A stretch of DNA of 64,000 nt from Mayfieldus sp963740555 (GTDB lineage: Bacteria > Actinomycetota > Thermoleophilia > Solirubrobacterales > 70-9). A program made the translations under genes and the position numbers. The stretch is taken from positions 186,001 to 250,000 of the forward strand of contig CAVUES010000012.1 in NCBI GenBank assembly GCA_963740555.1. Direction: 5' to 3'. How positions within the stretch are numbered: the stretch's first letter is position 1; each line of letters opens with the position of its first letter. The notes beneath the pieces are model-generated. The model was not told where the DNA came from, searched no databases, and saw only the letters and a list, made by a program, of their open reading frames with translations. Of the stretch, positions 53,317 through 61,810 are shown piece by piece.

Positions 53317-53916
53317 TCATTTGACCGACTCCCACTTGGTCGGCGCCCGGGCGAGGTCGGGATGGGTGACGAGCAGGTGCCAGACGACGGCGCAGAGGCC
53401 CTCGGTGTGGGGGGTCGTGCGGTCGGGGTGCAGGGGCGGGATCACCACCGAGGCGTCGGCGACCTTGCGTGTGTAGCCGCCGTCGCGGCCGACGACGCCG
53501 AAGACCTGGGCGCCGGCCGCCTTGGCCGTCTCCAGCGCCAGCACCAGGTTGGCCGAGATGCTGCGCTCGCGGTCGCCGCCGCCGACCGAGAAGACGAGCA
53601 CCGCGTCGCGCTCCGATATATGCGACCCCTTCAGCCACTCGGCGAAGCTCGAGTCCCAGCCCTCGTCGTTGACCCGCGCGGTCAGCTCGGAGACGTTGTC
53701 GGTCGGCGCGTAGGACTCCAGCGCGCAGAGCTTGCGGAAGTCGTTGACGGCGTGGCTGGCGTGACCGGCCGAGCCGCCGACGCCGAGGATGAACAGGCGG
53801 CCGCCGCCGTCGCGGACCGCGGCCAGGCCGGCGGCGACGCGCTCGATGTCGTCGCGGTCGAGCGCGGCGACGATCTCGGTCGTCTCGGCGAGGAAGTCGT
53901 CGGCAAAGGTGCCCAT
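53317..53916 (-). CDS. gmhA: SIS-domain sedoheptulose-7-phosphate isomerase
   Basis: A 199-residue SIS-domain protein. It has DGGGRLFILGVGGSAGHASH (sugar-phosphate loop), AVNDFRKLCALESYAPTDNV, VLVFSVGGGDRERSISANLV, and GYTRKVADASVVIPP. This matches GmhA, which converts sedoheptulose 7-phosphate to D-glycero-D-manno-heptose 7-phosphate. Position next to an SDR, gmhB and transaldolase supports the assignment. ATG at 53916 lies 4 bp after the stop of the GT2 gene; TTG at 53937 would overlap it. It is the entry step of the heptose route completed by HddA, GmhB and HddC in this window. Confidence 0.87.
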   Translation of the reverse strand: MGTFADDFLAETTEIVAALDRDDIERVAAGLAAVRDGGGRLFILGVGGSAGHASHAVNDFRKLCALESYAPTDNVSELTARVNDEGWDSSFAEWLKGSHISERDAVLVFSVGGGDRERSISANLVLALETAKAAGAQVFGVVGRDGGYTRKVADASVVIPPLHPDRTTPHTEGLCAVVWHLLVTHPDLARAPTKWESVK

Positions 53917-53920
53917 CGCG

Positions 53921-55189
53921 TCAGGCGCCGGGGTCAATCTTGGGGCTTCGCTTGTCGAGCGCCTCGGTGTGGAGGAGCAGCGTGAAGGTGAAGGTCATGA
54001 ACGAGGCGATCATCAATAGCAACCCGGTCACCGCGAGGTGGACGTGGGGACGTGCCGACTCTGGAAGCTCGAGCCCGTGCTGCACGTAGGCGATCACGAG
54101 CTGCACGGTCAGGCCCAGCCCGACCAGGAAAGCCGCCGCGCACAGCAAGACGGTCCGGTTGTAGGGGAACACCCGCAGCCAGCGGCGACGTGCAGAGCCG
54201 TCGTAGTCGTGCAGCACCTGCGCCAGGCAGCCGATGAAGAAGCTCTGCAACCCAAGCAGGGACAGCGTCACCCCCAGAAGCATCGTGTAGAGCGAGGGGG
54301 TGACGGGGCCAATCGTGATCGGGCCGAAGCTGAGCGGCAGGGTGATCGCGAGCCCGAGCCCGAGCGCGATCAGCCCTGGTCTGAAGACGAAGAACTCGAC
54401 TCCATAGACGAACATCGCCCGCAGGTTGATCCAGGCAGCCTTGAACGGAGACATCCAGCCGGCCCGCTTGTGGTGGCTCTCTCTCCCCTCGGGGTCCTTG
54501 AGGAAGCGGACCGGCACCTCGGCCGTCTGCAGGCCCATGTGCACCGACTTCAGCACCATCTCCGAGGCGTACTCCCATGACTGCGACTGCAGGTCCATAC
54601 GCTCGAGCGCGTCGCGGCTGATCCCGCGCATCCCGCAGTGGATGTCGGAGAAGTGGCTCGAGTAGACGACGTTGAGGATCCAGGTCGTGACCGGGGTGCC
54701 GAGGTAGCGGTGCAGCTTCGGCATCGAGCCGGGCTCGATGTAGCCCTTCCAGCGCGAGCCCATCACGAACTCGTAGCCCTCCCGCATCCGCTCGACGAAC
54801 GGGGCCAGCTCGCGGAAGTCGTAGGTGCAGTCGGCGTCGCCCATGAGCACGTAGCGGCCGCGGATGAACGGCAGCGCGTCGATGTAGGCACGGCCGAGGC
54901 CGCGCTTCGGGGTCGAGAGCACCCGCGCCCCCTTGGCGAGGGCGATCTCCGCGGTGCGGTCGGAGGAGCTGTCGACGATCAGGATCTCGCCGACCACCCC
55001 GGCCTTGCGCAGCCCCTCGTGGCACCAGTCGACGAACTCGCCGATCGTGAGCTCCTCGTCGAGCGCCGGGATGACGATCGAGAGCTCGGGATCGGCGACG
55101 TCGTCTTGCGGGACCCTGAGCCGGACGTCGTCGGCCTGTCCCGCGGACGCCTCACGGACGGCACTGGCCACGGGCAAGACTCTACCCAT
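53921..55189 (-). CDS. GT2 glycosyltransferase with C-terminal membrane helices
   Basis: About 422 residues from ATG at 55189. The GT-A domain has LSIVIPALDEELTIGEFVDW, EILIVDSSSDRTAEIALAKG, LMGDADCTYDF (D-x-D) and SRWKGYIEPGSMPKLHRYLG. Four C-terminal helices follow (IALGLGLAITLPLSFGPITI; RTVLLCAAAFLVGLGLTVQL). This is the layout of polyprenyl-phosphate sugar synthases such as dolichyl-phosphate glucose synthase-like proteins. The frame is open upstream into the WecG/TagA domain with no stop between, so the two may be one fusion protein. It sits in the operon with the heptose genes. Confidence 0.85.
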   Translation of the reverse strand: MGRVLPVASAVREASAGQADDVRLRVPQDDVADPELSIVIPALDEELTIGEFVDWCHEGLRKAGVVGEILIVDSSSDRTAEIALAKGARVLSTPKRGLGRAYIDALPFIRGRYVLMGDADCTYDFRELAPFVERMREGYEFVMGSRWKGYIEPGSMPKLHRYLGTPVTTWILNVVYSSHFSDIHCGMRGISRDALERMDLQSQSWEYASEMVLKSVHMGLQTAEVPVRFLKDPEGRESHHKRAGWMSPFKAAWINLRAMFVYGVEFFVFRPGLIALGLGLAITLPLSFGPITIGPVTPSLYTMLLGVTLSLLGLQSFFIGCLAQVLHDYDGSARRRWLRVFPYNRTVLLCAAAFLVGLGLTVQLVIAYVQHGLELPESARPHVHLAVTGLLLMIASFMTFTFTLLLHTEALDKRSPKIDPGA

Positions 55190-55952
55190 CCCGTCGCCGC
55201 GCTCACGCGGGTACTGCCGCGCGACTGCGGCGACGAAGGCCGGGTTGCTGCGCAGGTAGCGGGGGCCGAGCCGACGAGGCTCGCGGCTCAGCCGGTAGGC
55301 CCACTCGAGGCCGCGGCGCTGCATCCAGCTCGGCGCCTGGGAGACGCGGCCCGCGAGGAAGTCGAAGGCGGCGCCGACGCTGACCAGGACCGGAGCCTTG
55401 ACCAGCGGCCGCATTCGCGCCACCCACTTCTCCTGGCGCGGGGTCGAGATGCCGCACCAGACGATCTCGGCGCCCGACTCGTCGATCCGTGCCGCCAGCT
55501 CGCGCTCCTCGTCCGCGGTCAGATCGCGGTGGGGAGGGCTCCAGTCGCCGGCGATCTCGATCGCCGGCGAGCGCCGCCGCAGGGCGGTCTTCAGCTCCCG
55601 CAGCGCGCCCTCGTCGTGGCCCGCCGTAGAGAAAGATCGCGGTTCCCGCCGCCGCGGCGCGCTCGCAGGCCCGCTCCATCAGCGTCGGCCCGTAGACGCG
55701 GTCGCGCAGCGGCTTGCCCTCGCCGAGCAGGTTGAGCGCCCAGACGATCGGCATCCCGTCGGGGACGTTGAGCGTGGCGCCGTTGAGCGCCGCTGCCAGC
55801 TCGGGGTCGCGGCGGCTCTCCATCAGCCCGTGGACCGAGGTGCAGCAGACGTAGCCGCGCTCGTCGCCCGCGACCATCTCCTCGATGCGGGCGAGCGCGC
55901 CCTCGTAGTCGGTGAGCGCGAAGCGGACCCCGAGCAGCTCCGACTGCCTCAC
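55190..55952 (-). CDS. WecG/TagA/CpsF-family glycosyltransferase, one frame break
   Basis: A GT26 family enzyme that adds N-acetylmannosaminuronate, ManNAc or a related residue to a lipid-linked sugar. GTG at 55952 (VRQSELLGVRFALTDYEGAL) overlaps the GT4 stop. Blocks: VCCTSVHGLMESRRDPELAA, LNVPDGMPIVWALNLLGEGK, RVYGPTLMERACERAA; the frame breaks near 55622 (YGG must join HDEGALRELKTALR), then EIVWCGISTPRQEKWVARMR, PVLVSVGAAFDFLAG and RRGLEWAYRLSREPRRLGPR. The normal family C-terminus is complete, but no stop follows before the GT2 domain, giving an apparent fusion of about 677 residues. Confidence 0.82.
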
Positions 55953-57091
55953 GACATCGCCGCCCGGTAGCAGGCCATCAGCCGCTCGTAGTAGCCGTCC
56001 TCGCCGAAGCGCTCGCGGGCGCGAACCAGCGCCGATTCGCCGCGCCGCAGGCGGAGCCCGGGGTCGTTCCACAGCTCGCTCATCGCCGCCGCCCAGGAGA
56101 TCGGGTCGCCGCCCGCCACGGTGTTCTCCGCACCGACCATCTCCGGCAATCCGCCGATCTCCGAGGCAAGCACCGGCAGTCCGGCCGCCATCGCCTCCGA
56201 GACGGCATAGGGATGCGGCTCATGCCAGCGCGAGGGAACGAGGACCATCGCCGCCTCAGCGCGAGCGCGTGCCAGTCCCTCCCCGTCGAGCTGGCCGAGA
56301 AATCGGATCTCGTGCCCCGAGTGGGCCGCGAGACCGCGCAATCGCACCTCATCGGGTCCCTCGCCGGCGATCGCGAGCGGAACGCCGGCGCGCTTCGCGG
56401 CCTCGATCGCCGTGTCGACGCCCTTCTCCTCCGCAAGGCGACCGGCGTAGAGGGCATAGCGGCCAACATCCGCCGCCGAGCCTTCGGCGAAGGCGGAGGT
56501 CGGCAGAAAGTTGTTGATCACGTCGTACTCACGCAGCGGCAGCCCGAGCTCGCCAAGCACCCGCTCCGATCCGTGCGTGGTGACGATGAATCGATCGACC
56601 GCCTCCAGCACTTGCGGTTGCTGAAGCGCGATCCCCGCCGCGTAGGTGAGCGCCTCACCGACGTTGCCGCGGCATCGCAGCCGCGCCCCGGGCCAGGTGT
56701 TGCGACCCTGGCAGCGGGTGCATGGCGCGCCGTCGCGATAGGCGATCCCGATCGCGCAGACGAGGCGGTAGTTGTGCAGATGCATCACCACCCGCGCACC
56801 CGCCTCCCGCGCGGCCGCCAGCGCTCGCGGTCCGAGCAGCGGCACCGTGTTGTGGGCGTGGACGACGTCGGCACCGATCTCGCGCACCGCCGCCGCCACC
56901 TCGCCCGGCGCGACGCCGCCGCGCAGCATCGCCGCGCCTCCCCGCAGTCGGCCCGAGACCCCGGTCAGCCGCTCGCTGTGGCGCTCGAGCAACTTCACGG
57001 TGTGGCCGCGATCGCGCAAAAGGGCCGCAAGCTCTGCGGCCGCGCGCTCCTCGCCACCCTGCGAGCGGTAGCGGTTGTGGAGCACGAGCAC
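55949..57091 (-). CDS. GT4 family glycosyltransferase
   Basis: A 380-residue GT-B enzyme. The N-terminal domain starts VLVLHNRYRSQGGEERAAAE and has VVHAHNTVPLLGPRALAAAR and a zinc-like CTRCQGRNTWPGARLRCRGN loop. The C-terminal nucleotide-sugar domain has YALYAGRLAEEKGVDTAIEA, PLAIAGEGPDEVRL, and SRWHEPHPYAVSEAMAAGLP with the E-x7-E type acidic motif, then LASEIGGLPEMV. It is retained intact in a damaged neighbourhood. The GTG start at 57091 lies 24 bp after the upstream gene's stop, and its own stop overlaps WecG. It likely adds one residue to the surface glycan. Confidence 0.9.
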   Translation of the reverse strand: MLVLHNRYRSQGGEERAAAELAALLRDRGHTVKLLERHSERLTGVSGRLRGGAAMLRGGVAPGEVAAAVREIGADVVHAHNTVPLLGPRALAAAREAGARVVMHLHNYRLVCAIGIAYRDGAPCTRCQGRNTWPGARLRCRGNVGEALTYAAGIALQQPQVLEAVDRFIVTTHGSERVLGELGLPLREYDVINNFLPTSAFAEGSAADVGRYALYAGRLAEEKGVDTAIEAAKRAGVPLAIAGEGPDEVRLRGLAAHSGHEIRFLGQLDGEGLARARAEAAMVLVPSRWHEPHPYAVSEAMAAGLPVLASEIGGLPEMVGAENTVAGGDPISWAAAMSELWNDPGLRLRRGESALVRARERFGEDGYYERLMACYRAAMS

Positions 57092-57115
57092 CCGAGGCAG
57101 CTCGCGGTCGCGAGT

Positions 57116-57992
57116 TCATGCGACGTGGGTGTGGCGGGCCAGCTCCGTCTCCGCCTCCACGTAGGTGACGTGCTCGCGGCCCGCCAGCAGCCGCTCGGCC
57201 GCCGCCCGCGCCTCCGCCACGTCGACCGCCGAGGCCGTCGGACGCGACTCGTGGCGCACCGGAACCGCGTCGACAACGCCGAGCCGCCACCCCTTGCGCT
57301 CGGCGACCGCCGCCCAATGCAGGCAGAGCCCCCAGCCCATCCCGTCCTCGGGGAACGGGGCGAGCGCCTTGTAGGCCTCGCGATTCATCAGCAGGGCGGG
57401 GCCGATCTCGACGAAGCGCGTCTCGCGGACCAGCGCCGGCGCGGCGCCGGTTGACGTTCCACCAGCCGTAGCTGGCGCGGCTCAGCGCCGGCTGGGCGAG
57501 GGCGAGCCGGAAGCGCTCCGCCACCACCAGCAGGCGGTCGAGGAAGTGGCGGGGGACGGCAGACGTCGTCGTCGATGACCAGCACCCAGTCGGCGGCCAG
57601 CGGCCCCGCCGTCTCGGCGACGCGGTTGAGGTTCGCGAACTTTCCGCCGCGCATGTCGGTGAGCACGGTCTCGGTGGCGAGCGCCGGCGAGGCCGGTCCC
57701 ATCGAGCCGAGGGCGACGCGGACGTTGTGCACCGACTCGCGGACCCGGCGCAGGGCCGCCTCGAGCCGTGCCCCGTCGTCGGCGTAGATGCCGAGCACGA
57801 GCACGTCGAGGCGCGGGCCCTCGGCCGCCAGGGCGTCGAGCTCCCGCCCGACTCCCGAGAGCGCGCTGGCGGGCGTTCAGCGCCAGGTCGGCGAGGCGGC
57901 CGGTCCGCGCGCCCGACCAGGCTGCGGCGCAGGCGCCGGCGCAGCTTGCTGCGCGCCCGCCAGTCGAGCGGGTAGGCGTCGGCATCGTTCAC
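57116..57992 (-). pseudogene. GT2 glycosyltransferase with several frame breaks
   Basis: About 290 residues in pieces. N-terminal: MNDADAYPLDWRARSKLRRR (GTG start 57992). Core: MLVLGIYADDGARLEAALRR, VHNVRVALGSMGPASPALAT, GGKFANLNRVAETAG and ADWVLVIDDDV (D-x-D site). Then, in other frames, HFLDRLLVVAERFRLALAQP, ASYGWWNVNR, and the intact end NREAYKALAPFPEDGMGWGL and VEAETELARHTHVA. The N-terminus overlaps the upstream gene's stop by 4 bp (GTGA). The fragments are in correct order, so it is one gene disrupted by indels, probably artefactual. Confidence 0.68.
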
Positions 57993-59217
57993 GCTCGTTC
58001 GATGAACGCCCGCAGGCGCTCGATCAGCGCCGGGTCGAACGAGTCGTCCCAGCTGCGGCTCCAGTTGACCTCGGCCCCGCGCAGCGCGGCGTCGTGGTCG
58101 GTCGAGGCGGCGACCGCTTCGCGGATCCCCTCGCTTGATCCCCTCGATCGTCGGCTCGACCGCGATCAGGTTCTCCGAGATCGCGCCAGGGCTCGGCCGG
58201 TCTTGTTCTCGAAGGTGTTGGTGACCACCGGCATGCCGGCGGCCGCCATCTCCAGCGGGACGAGGCCGGGGCTGGGGAGTCAGCATCAGCGAGAGCCCGA
58301 CCGCGTGGCCGCGCAGCAGATCGCGTAATGGCTCTGGTCGCGGCGCTCGAGGATCTTGACCCGCAAGCCGTCGCCGTAGCGGACCTCGCTCGGCTGCCGC
58401 GGGCCGATCCCGTTCAGCACCCACCCTTCGAGCGTGCCCTCCTGCCGCGAGCTTCGGCGAGCGCGATCAGGCCGAGCTCGAAGAGGTTCTGCTCCGCGTG
58501 CAGCTCGGGCCGCACGTGGAAGAGCAGCTTGCGCTCGGAGCCCGCGCAGCTCCTCAGGGGCGGGCGGCGGATCGGCGGCGATCGCGTCCTCGAACGCCGC
58601 CGAGGCCTCGTCGCCGGCATTCCGCTCGGCGAAGACGCCGAGCCGCCGGCTCGCGGAAGTAGTCGCGCAGCAGCTCGCTGCGAGAAGAGGGCGAAGTGGG
58701 GAAGTCGTAGCTCTGGCGCGCCAGCGCCGCCTCGCTGCCCATCGGCAGCGCCAGCGGCTCGCACTCGCCGATCAGATAGAGGAACGCGACCGCCTCCGAG
58801 CTCCTGCCCGGCCCGGTGGGCGATCTGCGCGGTCCACCAGGTGGTGGCGACGAAGCGGTCGCTCGGGGCTGACCTCCAGCGCGGCGGAGCGGTCGTGGGC
58901 GAGCTCGACCTCGATCGGGTCCGTGATCCCTTCGAGACCCGTCGACCCGCTCGATGTCCTGGCGCCAGGTCGGCGGCAGGTAGAAGGGCTCGTCGACGGA
59001 AACCACCCGCGACACGCGCGCCGGCTCTCGGCGAGCTTGCGCGCCAGGTTGAGACTCCTGATCGAGTCCTCGAAGAAGCGATCGAGCTCGATCTTCGGGA
59101 TCAGCACGTTGATCCGCTCGGGCGCCATCGTCGCGAGACATCGAGCCGCAGCGGCGCGATCAGGCGCTGCAGGCGCGCGGCGACAGAGGGCTCGGAGGCG
59201 AGGGGAAGCTTCAGCAT
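57989..59217 (-). pseudogene. WsaF-like glycosyltransferase with many frame breaks
   Basis: About 405 residues in fragments. N-terminus MLKLPLASEPSVAARLQRLI (ATG 59217), then APERINVLIPKIELDRFFED, SVDEPFYLPPTWRQDIERV, FLYLIGECEPLALPMGSEAA, ARQSYDFP, RKLLFHVRPELHAEQNLFEL, GLIALAEAR, and the C-terminal SENLIAVEPTIEGIK and LIERLRAFIERA. This order resembles the GT-B rhamnosyltransferase WsaF of S-layer glycan assembly. At least six single-base breaks disrupt it. It overlaps both neighbours by a few bases, as expected for an operon. Confidence 0.6.
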
Positions 59218-60700
59218 CGCTGGTGAGAGTCTCCCGCCCCGGGGGCGGGGGCGGCAGCCGCAGCATCTTGACCGCACTCAGCGTCGCCCGCCACAGCGAG
59301 CCGGCGACGAGCATGCGCTCGGTGCCCAGAGTCTGGGAGCGCGAGGACCGCGCCCTGACGCATCAGCCAGGCCCAGTGGGCGGGCGAGCGCTCGATGCGC
59401 GCCCAGCGGCGCAGCACGCCGGCGCTTGCGGCGGTCGATCGCCTTTCCCCCGCGCAGCAGCAGCAGCTCGGCAGAGGTGCGCACGCCGAGCACGAGTCGG
59501 ATAGCTGGTCCGCAGCACCGACAGTCGGCGGGCGATCGCGGCGCGAAAGGCCGGGGGCGCTGCGGATCGCGTGGCGGAAAGCCCGGGCCCCTTGACCGGC
59601 GCGGGCGCCGCAGGCTCTCGTGCCCCAGTGCCGCGCCTCCGTGCTGGACGTAGTCGTAGAGCGGCCGGTCGACGTAGGCGACTTCGCCGAGCGCCATCGC
59701 CACCATCGCGACCCAGTGGTCGTGCAGCCCGCCCTCCGGCGGGGTCGGGAAAGGGCAGGACGTATTCGAGCAGCTCGCTGCGAAACAGCGCCGAGCCGCC
59801 GGTGACCGAGTTGGAGAGCAGAAGGCCCCGAGATCGTCGGAGTTGTGCTCGCGCTCGGTCCAGAAGGTCTCCGAGATCGTCTTGCCCTCGCCGTCGGTCA
59901 CCCGCATGTCGCTGTAGGCGAGCGTCACATCGCCTCGAGATCCGCTCGACCAGCGCCGCCAGCTTGTCGGGGTGCCAGTGGTCGTCCTGGTCGGAGAGGG
60001 CGACCAGCCCGGCCTCGGCCGGCACCGTGGCCAGGGCGCGCTCGAAGTTGCGGTAGTAGCCGAGCCGCGGCGCGTTGGCGCTGCGACCCGGAAGCGTGGA
60101 TCGCCGCCGACCAGCTCGCTCGATCAGCGCCAGGGCCTCGGGGCGCGAGTCGTCGTCGCTGATCAGGCAGATCCAGTTCTCGTAGGTCTGGGCGCGGATC
60201 GACTCGATCTGCCGGCGGAAGAGCCCCGGCGGCGGGTTGAAGGTCGCCATGCAGATCGCGACCTGGGGCGCGCCGCCGTTGAGGCGCGCCCAGTGCCTGC
60301 GCTCGCCGGGCGAGCAGGCGCAGCGAGGCGACCGGGCTTGGAAGCGGCCTCGCCGCCCGCCAAGCTTGGCGCGGAGCCCGATCTCGACCTCGCGCGGCTC
60401 GCTCGACCTCGCGGCAGCTTGACCAGCCCCCAGAAGCCGCTGCGGTAGGCGAGGTCCGGGCGCCAGCGGTCGAGCTCGCTCAGCTCGTGCAGGACGTCGG
60501 GGCGCGGCATCCCATGAGCGATCAGCGGCTGAGGCTTCGCCGTCGACCACCAGCTCCAAGCGCCTGATCTGCCGCCGGGCGTGAAAGCACCAGCCGTAGA
60601 GGGTCAGCACGTTGCCGCGGCCGACCGCGATCTCGGCGGGCAGCTCCGACTCGATCCCGAAATGCAGCCCGGGGTCGTCTGAAGGGTTCATCCCAGGCAT
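59211..60700 (-). pseudogene. GT2 glycosyltransferase with N-terminal extension and many frame breaks
   Basis: About 495 residues in fragments. N-terminal part: MNPSDDPGLHFGIESELPAE, GNVLTLYGWCFHARRQIRRL, PRPDVLHELSELDRWRPDLA, SGFWGLVKLP, a sugar-binding-like beta region. GT-A part: VAICMATFNPPPGLFRRQIE, ICLISDDDSRPEALALIERA, YYRNFERALATVPAEAGLVA, LSDQDDHWHPDKLAALVERI, then MTLAYSDMRVTDGEGKTISE and LHDHWVAMVAMALGEVAYVD. Breaks at about 60532, 60403, 60350, 60120, 60088 and 59935. The content matches rhamnosyl/galactosyl GT2s of surface polysaccharides. ATG at 60700 or 60691. Confidence 0.65.
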
Positions 60701-60746
60701 GTAAACACGGAAGGAGGCGCTGACCCGCGCCCGAAGATCGCGGCGA

Positions 60747-61067
60747 ATGAAGATCACCGCAAGAAGAACCCTGATGAAGTCGGCCCCCGAGCTCTGGGAG
60801 CTGCTGGACGGCGAGCTTCAGCTTCGCCACTGGTCGGCACGCCTTTGCGACGGCGACGGCGCGATCGAGGTGACCGCCCGCGACCCGGGGCGTTCGATCG
60901 CCTGGCGATGCGACAGCGTGAAGGTCAAGGTCAAGCTCGAGGAGAAGGGCTTCGGCACCCGGGTGGCGATCGCGGCCAGAGGCGAGCAGGGGCTGAAGGA
61001 AGCCATGCTCGACGGCCTCCTCGACGAGCTGGCCGAGCCGCAGCGGCGACCTTTCAGCGCCGTCTAG
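60747..61067 (+). CDS. Small SRPBCC-fold-like protein
   Basis: A 106-residue protein resembling a shortened SRPBCC/START-like (polyketide cyclase) domain. It runs MKITARRTLMKSAPELWELL (helix after strand 1), IEVTARDPGRSIAWRCDSVK, KVKLEEKGFGTRVAIAARGE, then an amphipathic C-terminal helix EAMLDGLLDELAEPQRRPF. No ligand is known. It is divergent from the GT2 gene, and the downstream methyltransferase starts 56 bp later on the same strand. Assignment is tentative; the gene itself is well supported by reading frame and composition. Confidence 0.65.
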   Translation: MKITARRTLMKSAPELWELLDGELQLRHWSARLCDGDGAIEVTARDPGRSIAWRCDSVKVKVKLEEKGFGTRVAIAARGEQGLKEAMLDGLLDELAEPQRRPFSAV

Positions 61068-61123
61068 GTCCGACCGACTTCCGGGCAGCCTCCGAAGCGG
61101 CCACGGCTATCGTGGGCACTCAG

Positions 61124-61781
61124 ATGGCTTCCGAAGCACGCGATGGCGGGCAGGTCTACGCCGCCTCCCACCGGCGGGGCCTGGCGCGGATCGCGGAGCC
61201 GTTTTCGCGCCGTGCGAGGGAGCGAAGGCATGCGCTCTACCGGCGCGCGATGTCGCCGAAGCCCGGCGATCGCATCCTCGACGTCGGCTGCGGCCCCGCC
61301 GGGCTTGCCGGCATCGAGCCCGACACCGACATCACCGGGCTCGACCTGGCCGACCGCCCCGAATACCCGGGCCGCCGCTTCGTGCGCGGCGACGCCCGTG
61401 CGCTGCCCTTCGACGACGGACTCGTTCGACATCGCCTACTCGAACTCGCTGGTCGAGCACCTCGACCCCGCCGACCGCCAGCGCTTCGCCGCCGAGATCC
61501 GCCGCGTCGCGGGCCGCTACTGGGTGCAGACGCCGAACCGCTACTTCCCGATCGAGCCGCACGTGCTGCTCCCGGGCTTTCAGTTCCTGCCAGAGTCGGC
61601 CAGGCGCCGCCTCTGGCGGCTGGGGATGCCGCGAACCCCGTATGAGCCGATCGAGCTGCTCGGCGCCGCCGAGCTGCGGGAGCTGTTTCCCGACGCGGTG
61701 ATCCTGCGTGAGCGGTTCGCCGGGCTGACCAAGTCGCTGATCGCGGTCGGCCCAGCCGACCTGGTCGGCGCCCCCCGCTGA
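61124..61781 (+). CDS. Class I SAM-dependent methyltransferase, one frame break
   Basis: About 218 residues after repair. MASEARDGGQVYAASHRRGL; motif I GDRILDVGCGPAGLAGIEPD, then ITGLDLADRPEYPGRRFVRG and DARALPFDDG. One extra base near 61422-61425 shifts the frame, after which it reads SFDIAYSNSLVEHLDPADRQ, FAAEIRRVAGRYWVQTPNRY and ELRELFPDAVILRERFAGLT. The length is 3n+1. This ubiquitous methyltransferase type occurs beside glycan genes; its target is unknown. It ends 29 bp before the mutase gene. Confidence 0.83.
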
Positions 61782-61810
61782 GTCCGTCGTCGCGGGAATA
61801 TCCTGTTCAC

